In this document: piece by piece, positions 32,644 through 44,559 of the stretch
Layout of the letters: the number at the start of each line of letters is the position of its first letter
Position numbering within the stretch: position 1 is the first letter of the stretch
Origin: Amphimedon queenslandica
Taxonomy: Eukaryota > Porifera > Demospongiae > Haplosclerida > Niphatidae
Direction: 5' to 3'
DNA: 64,000 nucleotides
NCBI RefSeq assembly: GCF_000090795.2
Contig: NW_003546423.1
Coordinates: 57,968 to 121,967 of the forward strand
Made by a program: the position numbers and the translations under genes
Notes under the pieces: generated by a model
Database searches by the model: none
Told to the model about the DNA's origin: nothing
The model's input: the letters and a program-made list of their open reading frames with translations, nothing else

Positions 32644-34160
32644 CAGTAAGAGGAGGAAAGAGGAAGGAAAAATGTTCCTCAGATTCATAGTTCTCGTGGA
32701 CAAAGAATTATATGATAATTCATTTTCTCTATCAGACAAATTAAGCACTAGATTAGTCTATGACTATACTGTAAGGTCAAACAAACTCTCTTTTATTTAC
32801 TAAGTTGACACTTTATTAGTCTCTGAGTATAGATTGTCCAAATATCAAAAAGACATGGAGCCTGGCCCATGGCTATGAGATACTTAATGCTGTGAGTGTG
32901 TGAACACTCATTTTAATAAACACTCTTTTATCATAAAATACATGTACATCATAGTTCTGCCTATGGTGGTTGGGGGTGGTCGGGACAACCACCTCAACAA
33001 ATGAATGAACCAGTTCATCAATTAGACCAACCATCCAATTAGTACTAATAACCATACATAAAGCATGATACTGTAGTCTAAAAGGAACAATATTAGTCTC
33101 CAACCACCTCTAATTTTTTTCTAGGCAGAACCCTGGTACATGTAGTTTAATATAGGCAGTGTTTTAAAAATTGACACTAATTCCTCATTACCTAACTTAG
33201 ATAATATACTAGTGCTAATGCCTGCAAATTCTACACTTTGAACCTACTGTACTTGTATTAATCATTACGCATAGACATTATGAGTTTGTGAATTGTGACA
33301 TACTTTTAGTACTCTATATATGGGTGATTTTGGACGAGAGTAATTTTGGCAAATTTCTAACATTTTGGTGATTGGTAGGTTGTACATGAAATTTGGTGAA
33401 TTTGTGACCATATGCCCTTGAGCATGTACATATTGGTACAAACTGTCTCGTTTAATTTGGCAAAGGGCTATATTGAAACTCTAAATTTGCCAAAATTTAT
33501 CAAACACCTCGTTACAACAATGTTGACAAAACTATAGCCACTAATTAATTTTAGCTAGACTAAACAATGTGTGAATGTGTCTGGCTCATTTTACAAAAGA
33601 AGAGAATAGCTCACTACTCCTGATAGACACAAGTGTGCATGCAGTGTGCACTTTTCCACACAACAGAGTTTTAATTAGCAACTGAAGGTACATGTAGTTC
33701 AAAATCAGCATGCAGTGCTATACTTAGTATTATTTCATTGATTGTAGTAGCAATGCAATGTACATGTACACATTTTGTTTTTGTTTTAAATATTTTAATT
33801 TTTGACTGACCATTTCCAAAGGTTCCTTTTTGGTGCTCCTATAACAGGGTACAGCAGCAGTGGAGGGGTTGTGAGAATGAATATAATCCTTTCCTAAGAA
33901 ATTTAGAAGTAGTACACATGTAATGATGTAATAAGCAAAAGATGAGAGAATTTTCTACACGCTCTCCTGTATAACTCTCACCCAAATTACTTGTCAATAT
34001 AGGTTGCCATTTGCTATGAAATGAAGACAATGATCACTGTCAGTCCTAACATTCTGTCATTATAATCCTATTAGGTACAGTGTATAAAATATGAAGCATA
34101 GAGGTATACAGTACATCTAACAACCTACAAGTTAAATGCAAAAGAAAATGTTATGCATTT
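32644..34160. other. Upstream flank of copy 3, duplicated from or to the copy 1 flank
   Basis: No gene. Collinear with 27220-28790 apart from indels and the nested element at 27847-28148. Contains a degenerate TACCGTATAG-type element (about 33308-33515). An insertion at about 32950-33135 absent from copy 1's flank begins gttctgcctatggtggttgg and ends with its near-reverse ccaaccacctctaa...ctaggcagaaccct, so it is another inverted-repeat element. Confidence 0.6.
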
Positions 34161-34790
34161 AGGGGTACTCAGGGTTTCCCACAAAGCATGCAATGGGAGC
34201 TGACAAGCACTGCAATACACTATATGGCATTTGAAGCAACTTCAAAAATTCATAAAAGTTTAAATTCGATCGGATTCAGCTCAAAGTTGATGCACAACAT
34301 AAGAACATGTATAAGCATGAGAAAAAGTTATAAATAATGAAATTCACTTCTAGCCAGTTTTGNNNNNNNNNNNNNNNNNNNNNNNNNNNNNNNNNNNNNN
34401 NNNNNNNNNNNNNNNNNNNNNNNNNNNNNNNNNNNNNNNNNNNNNNNNNNNNNNNNNNNNNNNNNNNNNNNNNNNNNNNNNNNNNNNNNNNNNNNNNNNN
34501 NNNNNNNNNNNNNNNNNNNNNNNNNNNNNNNNNNNNNNNNNNNNNNNNNNNNNNNNNNNNNNNNNNNNNNNNNNNNNNNNNNNNNNNNNNNNNNNNNNNN
34601 NNNNNNNNNNNNNNNNNNNNNNNNNNTTACATGTACATGTGTTCAAAGTTAATACTCAGCATGAGGACATGTATATACGCATATGTGTAAAGAAAAACTA
34701 AAATTCTCTCCTAGTTATTTTTGATGAAATGTGACCAAAGTCCCAGTATATAGTACTAGGACTTTGGCCCAATTCTCAGCTCAAGGTTTG
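34160..34790. repeat. CAGGGTTTCC-type repeat spanning an assembly gap
   Basis: Left end cagggtttcccacaaagcat followed by gcaatgggagctgacaagca; sub-repeats with 'ggattcagctcaaagttgat' and 'tagtactaggactttggccc' follow on both sides of the gap. The repeat nature probably caused the gap. Confidence 0.6.
34363..34626. other. Assembly gap (264 N)
   Basis: Run of N; true content unknown. Flanks are both repeat sequence. Confidence 0.98.
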
Positions 34791-35642
34791 ATGCACATCA
34801 TTTTGTGATTTATAGTAATTAAGCAAAATAGAACAAGTTTCTATTCCTGGCAATCACTCACATGCATTATCCTGCTCTCTACTTTACAAATGAGATGGCG
34901 CACGGGCACAGTCAGAAAACCATTCTACCAATACCAGAGTCACAGTACAGCCTACTGAGCCTAGGCTATTATTTTATTTAGCCACTCCCTCAAACTCGAC
35001 ACGTGGAGAAACGTGGGTTCAGTCATCCTCAGGTTGTTAATCATATTTCTTGCTCGATTTCTTGTTGGTTTAGGTCATGTCGAAGAGGACTGATATTATG
35101 TAAACAACTGATCTTAAAGAAACCTTCACTTATAAGTTATGGCACAAAGGTATGTAGAGCACTAGCATTAATATTAGCTATTATAATTATTAAAAAATAA
35201 TAATTAATTTGTTGGGTGATTATCATTGCCAAATTGCCAATCATGTCTGTTTGCCTGATTGTCTGCACGTATGCTCCTATATTGATCAAGAGAAATTTAG
35301 AGGGACACATGTAACTAGTACCCTTTCATTTCCCTTTCATTTGACTAGTTGTAGTTGAATGGTCATAGCTGTAGTCAATAAATTTGAGTATAAGAATTTT
35401 AATTCTTTGGAGTACATTACACTTTTACAATGTTGCTTGATTCAAACTCGGTGTTTCATTTATATTTTGCTTATAACACGAAATTTTATTATGGTAGTAT
35501 AGCAAGTACATGGTAAATTCATAAATTTTAATACTAAATGTAAAGTGGCATAATGATAATTAGTCTTAGCTGTCCCGCTCCTTAGTGGGGTGAGACTACA
35601 TATGCACAATGTATAGTAATTGTAAACTTTAGGGGACAGTAT
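34791..35642. other. Intergenic region, no gene
   Basis: No supported gene. A plus-strand open stretch at 35003-35200 has an in-frame donor-like GGTATGT at its end but no family resemblance. A short hairpin of the TAGTCT type is at 35561-35598. Confidence 0.5.
35561..35598. mobile_element. Short TAGTCT hairpin element
   Basis: Begins TAGTCTTAGCTGTCCCGCTC and ends with the near-reverse ggggtgagacta. A 38-bp member of the hairpin family also seen at 36561, 51188, 59085 and 62466. Confidence 0.55.
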
Positions 35643-38600
35643 TTAATTGTTACGAGTTTTCATTTCTGAGAACTTAAGAGTTGTCTCTTTCCAGCGGGCC
35701 CAAACAATACCTTCACCATTAGTAGTTGAAGTATTATAATAACGACCATTAAGATTTGCTACATAGCACATAATATACCACCAGGCACCAATCCACTGCT
35801 GAGCACAGTTGTTTAGTGAAGCATCATTATCATTATCTCTTGTAGTGAATCTCCTGCTATTATGATAGTCCAAACTATCCCCAGCAGTACCAGAGTATCG
35901 TCCTACTGTTAGTATATATTTAGTGCAACTGTCACTAATACCAAATGTAGAGTAGTTAGCATAAGCTGTGTTCCCCTCAAAGTCTCCCAGGTCCACTCTT
36001 AGTGTGTTTGATCCTTCTTTAGTAAGACGATGAATCTTGCTCAATCCTAACCAAAACTCACCAGTAAGGTCACCAAATCCATACTCATAGTCAGTCCAGT
36101 TCCTATAGAAATCAACAGATCCATCTTGTCTCCTCTGAAATACAGTCCATCCGCCACCATCAGTCTCCATATCACAGTATACCTGTGATACATTAGAGTA
36201 ATTATAAATTACTTTTAACTAACTTCAAATGGAGTCCCTCCATCAGGATTAACTGTATAAACGCCACTTGTAGTATTGCCATTCTCAAATAATCTTCTAC
36301 AGTCTTTATTATCTAGTTTTATAGTGTCAGACTGTCAGTATTATCATTAACTGTTACCTGGTGGACAGGATTGTGGCTTTACAATAGGACATAAAATAAT
36401 AGTCTTCACTGTTCCTTCTCTCATACGAATAGTCTGTCCTAAGTTACTACTGTTACAGCATATCCTTATATACAGTGATGGTTCGTGTTTATAGCGAGCC
36501 ATACAATTAGATCCTTCTCCTTCATCCATGGTAACTATTATAGCAACAACATAAAGATGAACTAGCCTCAAGTAGCCAGACCTGCCCTCCTTGCCTTTGG
36601 AGGCACAGAGGACGGGCCTGGCTATGCGAGACTAAAGATGAAAATCTTACACATTTTACTAGAATATACATGTACATGTGTTTAACAAGGACTGTATACT
36701 GTATAGAATCTAAAGTATGTATTTATTGAGCTTCTGTAGTTTGTATTAATTCCAGCCACTTATCCCATGCAGACTTACATACCAATTTGACAGTAAGGAG
36801 GGCTTCCACTCCAATTGCCACTACTCAAGCATGTCCTAACAGCATTTCCAACTAAATTGTAGCCATTTTTACAGCTATATGTAGCTGTGCTGTTGTAAGA
36901 GTAAGAGTTTGATGAATAAAATACAGGTAGTCCTCCATTTGATTCAATCAGTAGCTCACTACAATTGACTATAATAATTAGAAGTAATTTTAAAAAATTA
37001 AGTGTAAACATCTAACCAATTTGACAGTAAGGTGGATTTCCACTCCAATTTCCACTACTCAAGCATGTCCTAACAGCATCTCCAACTAAACTATAGCCAT
37101 CTTCACAACTATATGTAGCTGTACTGTTAACAGATATACTGTTGTAGCTCAAAATTGTTGCATTGTCATATAATTGGTCTGGAGTACCACATACTATACA
37201 TAAATGTATATAATAATAATGATAATGATAATAATAATAATGATAGATCATTGTATATACTCACCAGTTGTAGAAGTAATGATATTATCTCCATTCACTT
37301 GAAAGATCCAAAGTCCTGCTACACGTACATTGCTGGTAGTTTCAATATTGACGACTGCTGGTGTCCTAGCACCTTCTACAGCAAAGTATGTGGAGTTTTC
37401 CCCTCCAGAATTAAATCCCACATAAGCCTCTGTTCCACCAAAGCCATTTGAGCCGCCACTTGCATCACCAGTGACCCAGTTTATACCATCATCAAGATAA
37501 AGGAACAAGACATAGGAACGACTCCCATCAGTAGCCAGGACACACTGAAATGTATTAAGCTACATGTTAATTGAAAAAGATTAAAGATTTAATAATGCTA
37601 TTTGATATTATTTTTACTTTGTCGTTATTCTCCTCATAATATCCAACTCTGTACCATGTCACAATTACAACTGATTTAGCTGTAAATGAAGGTTGCCCTG
37701 GAAAAGCAAGTTGCACATCTTGTGCCACTTTGCTGACAATGGCACTTGCAGTAGTTTCTCTGTAATAAACTACTCCAGCTCCATTGCGTGTGTCTACATC
37801 AGCCCAGAAAGGAGCAATGAGTGTTTGAGGTAAAGGAAATGGATCAGACGTGTATCCATCAACTGCCTGATGAAATGAAAGGAGGCCGTTGTTGTTTATC
37901 TATAATGTAATAAGAATAAAAATTAATGGTATGTATTCATAATGTAGGGGGAGCTATTTCAAACTACTATGGTAATTTGTATTACTAACTTTGTGGTTTG
38001 AAAGAATGTGTTGTTGTAAGTGCTCAGCGCATAACTTTAGACTGTGTGGTGTGCAACTGATTTTTGTGTCATAAGCAGAGAGATACTATCATATCAATCA
38101 CTGCAATGTAAATAAAATCTTTCTGCTTCGCTCTTTTTTGTTTTTTATACCTTGATTTGTTTGTCTATTTTTTTGTCATAATGACAACTACAAGGTGGTC
38201 AGCTCAGGTTTTCCTACAAAGCATACTAAGTGAGCTAAAAAGCATGCCTCATGAGCTGACAATTAAGCATTAAGTAACTTTTTTAATTTGTAAAAAATTC
38301 ATTTTTGATTGGAATCAACTTAAAATGCACATGAGAGAGAATTTTATCCTATTTTTGAAAAATTTGGCCAAAGACTTTCTATAGTACAGAAACTTTGGCC
38401 TAATTTTTGAGTAACTTAAAAATTTATAAAAATTTAATTTTCATCAGAGTCTGCTCAATTTTTATACAACACAAGAACATGTATTACGTAGTCTATTAGA
38501 AAAAAATTTAAAATGAAAAATTTGCTCTAGCATTTTAAATAGAGTAGATCTATTATGGTATTTTGTCAAAATTAAATTTTTGAGCAGCTTTAAAATCCAC

Positions 38601-39000
38601 TGACAAGAAGCTGCATGAGCACTATACTTTAAAAAATCTGCGGAAAACCCTGGATTAGCTGTAGTCTCGCAAGCCAGATTCAATGAAACAAATTTGATTA
38701 TAATTGTTGATATATTATTCCATATTATTATTTGATTCTATATTTATTCTACTCACAAATACTGTGCTAAAATTGTATCCATAAAAAATAAAGTCATTTG
38801 ATAGATTTATAGATGTAGCTTGATCATCAACATTAGTAAAAGTTTGATCTCCTGAAGATCCTGCAAATGAATAGAAACGTGATATGGGAACAGAAAGACC
38901 TACGAAAAATAATAACTTAACTCTATATAGTAAAATAAGAGTACTGACAGTTTTGTAGTGAGAGTAAGAAATACAGCAATAGCAAACAGCTCTGGTTCAT
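35643..39000 (-). CDS. Secreted NIDO-sushi-sushi-fibrinogen domain protein (complete, nine exons)
   Basis: 641 residues. Exons in order: 38949-39000, 38757-38899, 37618-37899, 37265-37544, 37017-37193, 36783-36968, 36358-36534, 36224-36312, 35643-36182; phases agree throughout. A signal peptide (MNQSCLLLLYFLLSLQNC) is followed by a NIDO-type domain of about 20-250 (RFYSFAGSSGDQTFTNVDDQ, APFWADVDTRNGAGVVYYRE, YVLFLYLDDGINW). Two sushi/CCP modules follow, each with one exon and the ending NWSG-PPYCQIG. Then a Cys-bearing linker exon with no clear domain, and a C-terminal fibrinogen-related domain (KDCRRLFENG, DMETDGGGWTVFQRRQDGSV, GDSLDYHNSRRFTTRDNDND). Such domains bind carbohydrate or extracellular partners, so a role in matrix or recognition is inferred. 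The final GAWWYIMCYVANLNGRYY...EGIVWARWK is typical of fibrinogen domains. Confidence 0.93.
36561..36633. mobile_element. TAGTCTC hairpin element with 8-bp target duplication
   Basis: A 73-bp imperfect hairpin (agtagccagacctgccctcc ... ggacgggcctggctatgcga) flanked on both sides by AAAGATGA (36553-36560 and 36634-36641). It sits in the intron of the fibrinogen gene between the second sushi exon and the linker exon. The 8-bp duplication is as expected for hAT-type transposition. Confidence 0.8.
38205..38652. repeat. CAGGGTTTCC-type repeat in an intron of the NIDO/fibrinogen gene
   Basis: Left end caggttttcctacaaagcat, right end 'atctgcggaaaaccctg', giving inverted termini. Includes 'tgacaagaagctgcatgagc' near the right and tgagctaaaaagcatgcctc near the left. 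It is about 450 bp in the 857-bp intron between exons 2 and 3. Confidence 0.75.
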
Positions 39001-40154
39001 GTTGCCACTTTAGCCACACCCACAATCTAACTGTAAATACCATTATGATATCATCCATAACAAAGCAAAGGAAAACACAACTGTACTATCAATTCACTCT
39101 TTCTCAGAGTAGACTAAAATATTATTTTAATCATAATTATACCATAATGCAGTGTAATTGGATTGCTGTGTACAGGGTTAACTTATTCAGAACACTAACG
39201 TACTACTATTTCTTAATACAGAGGTGTACATTCTTATTTCATCAGTACATGTACTTTATTGATACCAATTTAGAGTCCAAATATCAACCTATAAATTTGA
39301 AACATTAAGAATGTGCAGAGATGTCCTTATTGCAGGGCATCCTGTTTTATTTTACATTGACTACATTACATGCACTGCACTTTTAGAATCTTGCTTGTTT
39401 TGAAGTAGTTTTATTCATTACAAAGGATATTAGATCTACTAGTAAAAATTTAGTAGCCAGTAATGTTACATAGTGTATGGAAGTTACTGTAATATACTAT
39501 CAGTAACATACCAGTAATTTTCATGATACTTTATTGTCAAATAATTATTTTAAACAGTACAAAGTATATGACACACTGTGTAATATTGAAATGACGATTG
39601 AAGAATAAAAAGAGGAAGGTTGCTGCTAACAGCTTTCCTTTTTTCATTCTCCCTCTCATCTTCTTTGTTTCTTTCCTTCTGCCTTCTCCTCCTTGTCCTC
39701 TCTTTAGGTTGTTATTATCTGCTATGCTATTTCTGGATTTATTTTGTGAATACCAGAAGAAGACTCTGAGTGGAGTTGTTCATAATTGTAAATAAGCCTA
39801 CATAATATTTTATCATACTTATTGTTTTTTTTTTCATTAGTACTTATTAGTTGATACACAGTACAAGTCAAACAAAGCACAACTTATTTACACCAGGAGT
39901 GTGCTGCTCTGCAATAGCTTATCAATGAAAATGGCTTTAATGTTCTTGTAAATGACTTCAAGTAATATATTAGATATACAAATGAACCAAAAATGCCTTA
40001 AGAAAAAATTAAACCAAAAGATCAATGATATTATTGTTCATGAATAGACAATGTGTTGTCAATTATGACAATAAATCAAAGAAAAGGGGCCTAGGAAAAA
40101 AGTAGTTTAACCAAAAAAAAGCCAAAAAGTTAAAGAAAAATTATTAATCATTGT
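39001..40154. other. Intergenic region downstream of family copy 4
   Basis: No gene. 39600-39800 contains a pyrimidine-rich stretch ending tctttaggttgttattatct, which is repeated in diverged form at 42300-42470 on the other side of copy 4. 39927-40154 is homologous to 25862-26095, the 3' flank of copy 1. Confidence 0.6.
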
Positions 40155-41198
40155 TCATGGATATAAAATAGTAATACTAGTAACTGCCCAGTTTGCCCAC
40201 CAGCCATGAGTACCACTATCCCAGTTGAAATGAAGGTTTATCCTGTTGCCAAAGTTGTCTTCTGCAAGAAACTCATTGCAATCAAAATTCGTATTATGCC
40301 CAGAACCATCGTGTATATATAGTGACATATGATATGCCATAAACATAGCTATTCCCTCATTCCAAACTTTTTCAACTTGGGCAGAAGTAAAATCTAAAGA
40401 GTCATCACAACAATCGCAGTGAAGTATATTTTTATCACCAGTGCCAACAGGAATGTCCTGCTTGATCATTTCATGAGACCAGTATTCATGGCCTGGTTTA
40501 GCAATTCTTATATCTTCGGTTAGTTTGTATTCAATAAATGCACCGATCTTATGGCCTTTATTCGAGTGTACCATTGAAACCCATGCCGATTCAGCCGATG
40601 AAAGAAACTTTATTCCCTTGTATTCGAGTAATTTAACCAACTTTTGCACATCAGGAAAGACTTTATCTTTGTACTTCACTACACGGAGTTGATTGCAATA
40701 AGTTGCATCTTTATCAACAATTTCCAGATCATCTATTGTAGCAGAGAACTTTACAACGGTAATAGTAACTGGTGTACTGGTACTGGTCTCTTCCTCATCC
40801 AGCTTAGCTATCCACCTGTGCTCTCCCTCACTGGCAACGGGCACAGTGAAATATAACGGGACTCTTATATCTGAACCATCCGGCCCTGAACTATTGTTAC
40901 CAGCGTGGTTTATATCATGATAAAAACTGTTCTCTTCCGTAGATTTTTTCCATTCATCTAAGTCAAGCTCTACTTTACCATCATCCAAAGTATATATAAC
41001 AACGTTATCTTGCACGTATCCTTTTATCTGCTCCAGTAATTCATTGTCTGTATCTCCATTGTAGTTGACCGAAATGAATATACTGACCTGCATTGCACCA
41101 TTAGAATAGACTTTGGTGTCTTGCCTGACACCAAATTCATCAGCATATATATTGACCAGAAAGATCAGGGCTGGATCAAAAGATGACATTGTAAACAT
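40155..41198 (-). CDS. Unrecognised five-copy family protein, copy 4
   Basis: 347 residues, single exon, start at the ATG of MFTMSSFDPALIFLVNIYAD; an upstream in-frame GTG is in the leader shared with the other copies. Closest to copy 1: both share HCDCCDDSL, VEKVWNEGIAMFMAY-type sequence and the 3' flank. Conserved blocks include YSNGAMQVSIFISVNYNGDT, SDIRVPLYFTVP, GEHRWIAKLDEEETSTSTPV, DVQKLVKLLEYKGIKF and DNFGNRINLHFNWDSGTHGW. No signal peptide, membrane segment or known active-site motif. Function unknown. Confidence 0.85.
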   Translation of the reverse strand: MFTMSSFDPALIFLVNIYADEFGVRQDTKVYSNGAMQVSIFISVNYNGDTDNELLEQIKGYVQDNVVIYTLDDGKVELDLDEWKKSTEENSFYHDINHAGNNSSGPDGSDIRVPLYFTVPVASEGEHRWIAKLDEEETSTSTPVTITVVKFSATIDDLEIVDKDATYCNQLRVVKYKDKVFPDVQKLVKLLEYKGIKFLSSAESAWVSMVHSNKGHKIGAFIEYKLTEDIRIAKPGHEYWSHEMIKQDIPVGTGDKNILHCDCCDDSLDFTSAQVEKVWNEGIAMFMAYHMSLYIHDGSGHNTNFDCNEFLAEDNFGNRINLHFNWDSGTHGWWANWAVTSITILYP

Positions 41199-41264
41199 CT
41201 TGTCTCTTTTACACTGGAAAGGTTTATTCCTCACCAGTCCTATCTACTGCAAATGGTCTCATTA

Positions 41265-41272
41265 CTTTTATA
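41265..41272 (-). promoter_or_regulatory. TATA box of family copy 4
   Basis: TATAAAAG within the conserved block GTATAAAAGTAATGAGACC, 67 bp upstream of the ATG. Beyond the GAGG-rich run upstream of it, the flank diverges from those of copies 1, 3 and 5. Confidence 0.75.
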
Positions 41273-41369
41273 CAGTAAGAGGAGGAAAGAGGAAGGAAAC
41301 ATGTTCCTCTGATTCACTTATTGTTCTCAAGAGAGACAAGACAAAAGACCTAATGCACTATGTATAAGT

Positions 41370-42890
41370 TGTATTATGTGTTGTCAAACAGTACAACTAC
41401 AGCAGACTAATATCCTGTTCAATTGGCAAAACAAACTCATGTTAGACCCTTAGGAGCTAGTGGACATGCAGTCTATAGGGGATGACACAAAGTTAATAGC
41501 AACTTATTTATCACATGATATCTAGTTAACCAACATAACTTGCAGGTTATGTCTCGAACCATATTAGTACCTCTCAAAAGATACCATGTCACTGCATGCC
41601 GATTTGGGTGAAGAATATTAACATTTAGGACTGTGAATAGGATAATCAAAACACTTGATCATCTTCAAAAGTAAATGTATATACATTGCATTAGTGATCA
41701 TTTCTTTTATTATATTTTATTATATTAACAATGGTATATAAAGAAATGGAGTATTATTCTTACATGCAATAGATAAATAGAATATAGTACATGCATTTCA
41801 TGTGGCATGGCATGGATTACTATTATACAGTGATTACAAATATGTTTTTAATTAAAACAAATGGTATAGTCTTGTGTAAGCACAGGAAACCATTACATAT
41901 TCAAAAAGAAAATCAATACGAAACAGATATTTTCATTAATGAATGATAAATACAATGCAGCTGCTGGATTGTGTGAACACATAGCATATAATTATAACTG
42001 TGATACTGTTGCTATTAGAATAGAGTATTGTTTGCATAACATACACATACAGTATAGTAAATGAATGCATGCCCTCATGACTGCTCACAATAGAGCATTG
42101 TCCAATAATGCTCATGACTCATGAAAGAGGACTAAGAAGATACTGATTGAACATGGTTGATTGATATATATGGTGCTCTCTGTGTGGTTAGTAAAAATAT
42201 GACAGTCTTCCCTTTGTGCATTACATGTACAGTATATGATTATGTGCATTCACTATTTGTCTCATTCTCTTTCTCTTTATTTCTTAATTCCCTCAACTTT
42301 CTCTTTTCATTCTCCCTCTATTGTCTTTTTTTATTTCTTTCCTTCTATTTTTCTCCTCCTTTATCTCTCTTCAGGTTGTTATGGTCTGCTACTAATCCTG
42401 GATTATTACTAAGGTGATTATTCTCCAAGTGCAGTTGTTCAGTCATAAATTGTAAATAATTTTATCAGGCAATTTACTACTTGAGTTGTTATTGCACCAG
42501 CCTAAGTTGGCAATTGGCAGGTATAGAATATCCTTCTGGGAGTTAAAAAGAGGGGATATGTTAATTACATTTTAGCTAGCTGCTATTACATGTATGGTGT
42601 ACACATAATTTTTATAATTTTAGGTACACTCAGAGAGTTATGTCGTTTCTGCTAATATTGAGCACACTAGATTTTGTGAAACTGATCACACATGGGGGAA
42701 AATACAGCCCAGAAGAACCTTATCAGATACACATACAATAGCCAAATTTAAAACCTATCTTTATGTGAAATAATGTAAATTTTACCCCTGTTTTTGTGTG
42801 TATGTAGTATTGCTAAACATGCTGCATAATTTGTTTGCTTTGTGTTTGGTACTAAATAACATGCAAAAATGCTCTCATGACTTTTCACAA
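41370..42890. other. Gene-poor region, no gene
   Basis: AT-rich DNA without supported genes. 42250-42470 is a diverged direct copy of 39600-39800 (pyrimidine-rich run, then tcaggttgttatggtctgct). The open frame at 42157-42417 is a low-complexity translation of that run. 42013-42130 is one unit of the repeat described at 42894-43290. Confidence 0.6.
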
Positions 42891-42893
42891 CAA

Positions 42894-43290
42894 TAGGCAT
42901 TGTCAAACAATGCTCATATCAACCATGCATACAGCATGCATGAGATTGATATATAGTATTGTTTGCATAACATACATGTACAGTATAGTAAATGAATGTA
43001 TGCCCTCATGACTGCTCACAATAGAGCATTGTCTAATAATGCTCATGACCATACAGCATGCATGAGATTGATAGTATTGTTTCCATAACATACACATACA
43101 GTATAGTAAATGAATGTATGCCCTCATGACTCCTCACAATAGAGCATTGTCTAGTTATGCTGTATGTTGTTTAACAATGCTCTATTGTGAGCAGTCATGA
43201 GGGCATGCATTCATTTACTATACTGTACATGTATGTTATGAAAACAATACTATCAATCTCGTGCACACTGTATGGTCATGAGCACTTTTA
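42894..43290. repeat. Cluster of direct and inverted ~125-bp repeats
   Basis: Units contain catacagtatagtaaatgaa, tgccctcatgactgctcaca and atagagcattgtctaataat. Direct copies are at about 42930-43045 and 43070-43150, another lies 0.9 kb away at 42013-42130, and an inverted copy is at 43158-43290 (gagcagtcatgagggcatgc). Adjacent inverted copies could fold into a long hairpin. Confidence 0.75.
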
Positions 43291-43300
43291 GACAACATTG

Positions 43301-43625
43301 CAGAGCCTGAAATTACAGTTGGACATCAGACGTTTTCCGACCATTTTGCTTAATTGTCCGACCAACTACCGTGTTGTTCTACCATTTTGTCTGAACATTA
43401 GTAAACAACACAAAATTTTTATTAGTAATTATTACTAAATTAATGGTTATGCTTTTGTAAAAAAATTTTTTAATTAAACTCACTAACAAGCACACACATT
43501 GACACATAAATGACCCCTAATATGTGTAAAAAGGATAAATGAACATGTTTGACCATTTCATTCAAATGTCAGACTGTGTTCAGACATAATGTCAGAACAC
43601 TGTTTGAATGTAATTTCAGGCTCTG
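43301..43625. mobile_element. 325-bp element with perfect terminal inverted repeats and CATTG duplication
   Basis: Termini CAGAGCCTGAAATTACA and its exact reverse complement TGTAATTTCAGGCTCTG (17 bp), directly flanked on both sides by CATTG. Subterminal motifs ('gacatcagacgttttccgac' left, 'tgtcagactgtgttcagaca' right) are related in inverse. Non-coding. Inserted next to, or in, a unit of the 42.9-43.3 kb repeat. No gene in 43626-44559 apart from VPS13's 3' flank. Confidence 0.85.
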
Positions 43626-44559
43626 CATTGTGAGCAGTCTGAAGGCATACATTCATATGATGGAGTTTTTAATAATATTGAGGAGTCTTTAATATAGTGA
43701 GCAGCTTTTCACTTCCTTGTTTTTCTGTACAATGGGTTTTTACACATAATAGGCTAGGAAAAGAGCACTTGGTGGTAAGAAACTATAATGCTAAAATCAA
43801 CTATAGGCTAACATAAAATGCAATGAGTGATTGAACTTTTCAAATGTTTTATGACTTTTATCTCATCAAACACTTCAACCTAAACATCATCACAACTCAC
43901 TTTAAACTCCTGGACCACAAGCTAAACTGTCTGTTCGGTGTTATGGTCATGTCTAAGACCTGAAACTTCACTTTTGATGCCTTTGACAACTGGGAGGACA
44001 TGTTGACTCTGTAGGGAAACATTTGCATAGTCAGATTAAGCACTTCCTTCCTGTGATGCATAATAGATGTATAACCCACAATGATGTGCATGTAGAGTAA
44101 CATGATGTTTAACTATAAAGTATATGTACAGGCTGCAGTGTTCAGTGTCCAAAGCATCAGTCATAACTGGAAAATCTATACAAAAATTAATAATTATTCT
44201 AAATAACACTTTCAATGGTCCAGGAATTTCAATTGGATGGTTATAATACCCATACATAAATGACATGATTCTCTTTGAAACCTACTGTTGTGCTCCTTTG
44301 GAATGTCTCTCCTTATAAATCAGTGATTAAAAAAAATTTAACGTAGACCTGGTAAACTATAGATAGCGAACAATTTTTTCTTAGTCTTCAATTTTTTTCA
44401 ATTTCATTTTAATAATTTCTGTGGTATTATTAATCAACACGTAAATAGAACTGCTAACAAAAATAATCATGTGAACTCATTAAATTCTAGCAAAAGTTTG
44501 AAAGTACCTTTAAAATTCACACACAAGAATACCACATACAGCAACTATCATAAACTAAT

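Noticed and set aside
34337-34701. Open frames spanning the assembly gap, and the same at 62458-63523
   Set aside because: They consist almost entirely of N and carry no information.
35003-35200. Plus-strand open stretch ending at a donor-like site
   Set aside because: No downstream exon or homology found; could be a non-coding first exon but unsupported.
42157-42417. 86-residue open frame
   Set aside because: It is a translation of a pyrimidine-rich run duplicated at 39600-39800; Ser/Phe/Leu low complexity only.
43890-44040. Possible isolated minus-strand exon with acceptor-like ccctacag and donor-like GTGAGT
   Set aside because: No frame gives a recognisable protein or joins the VPS13 phases, and VPS13 already ends with a stop at 44560.
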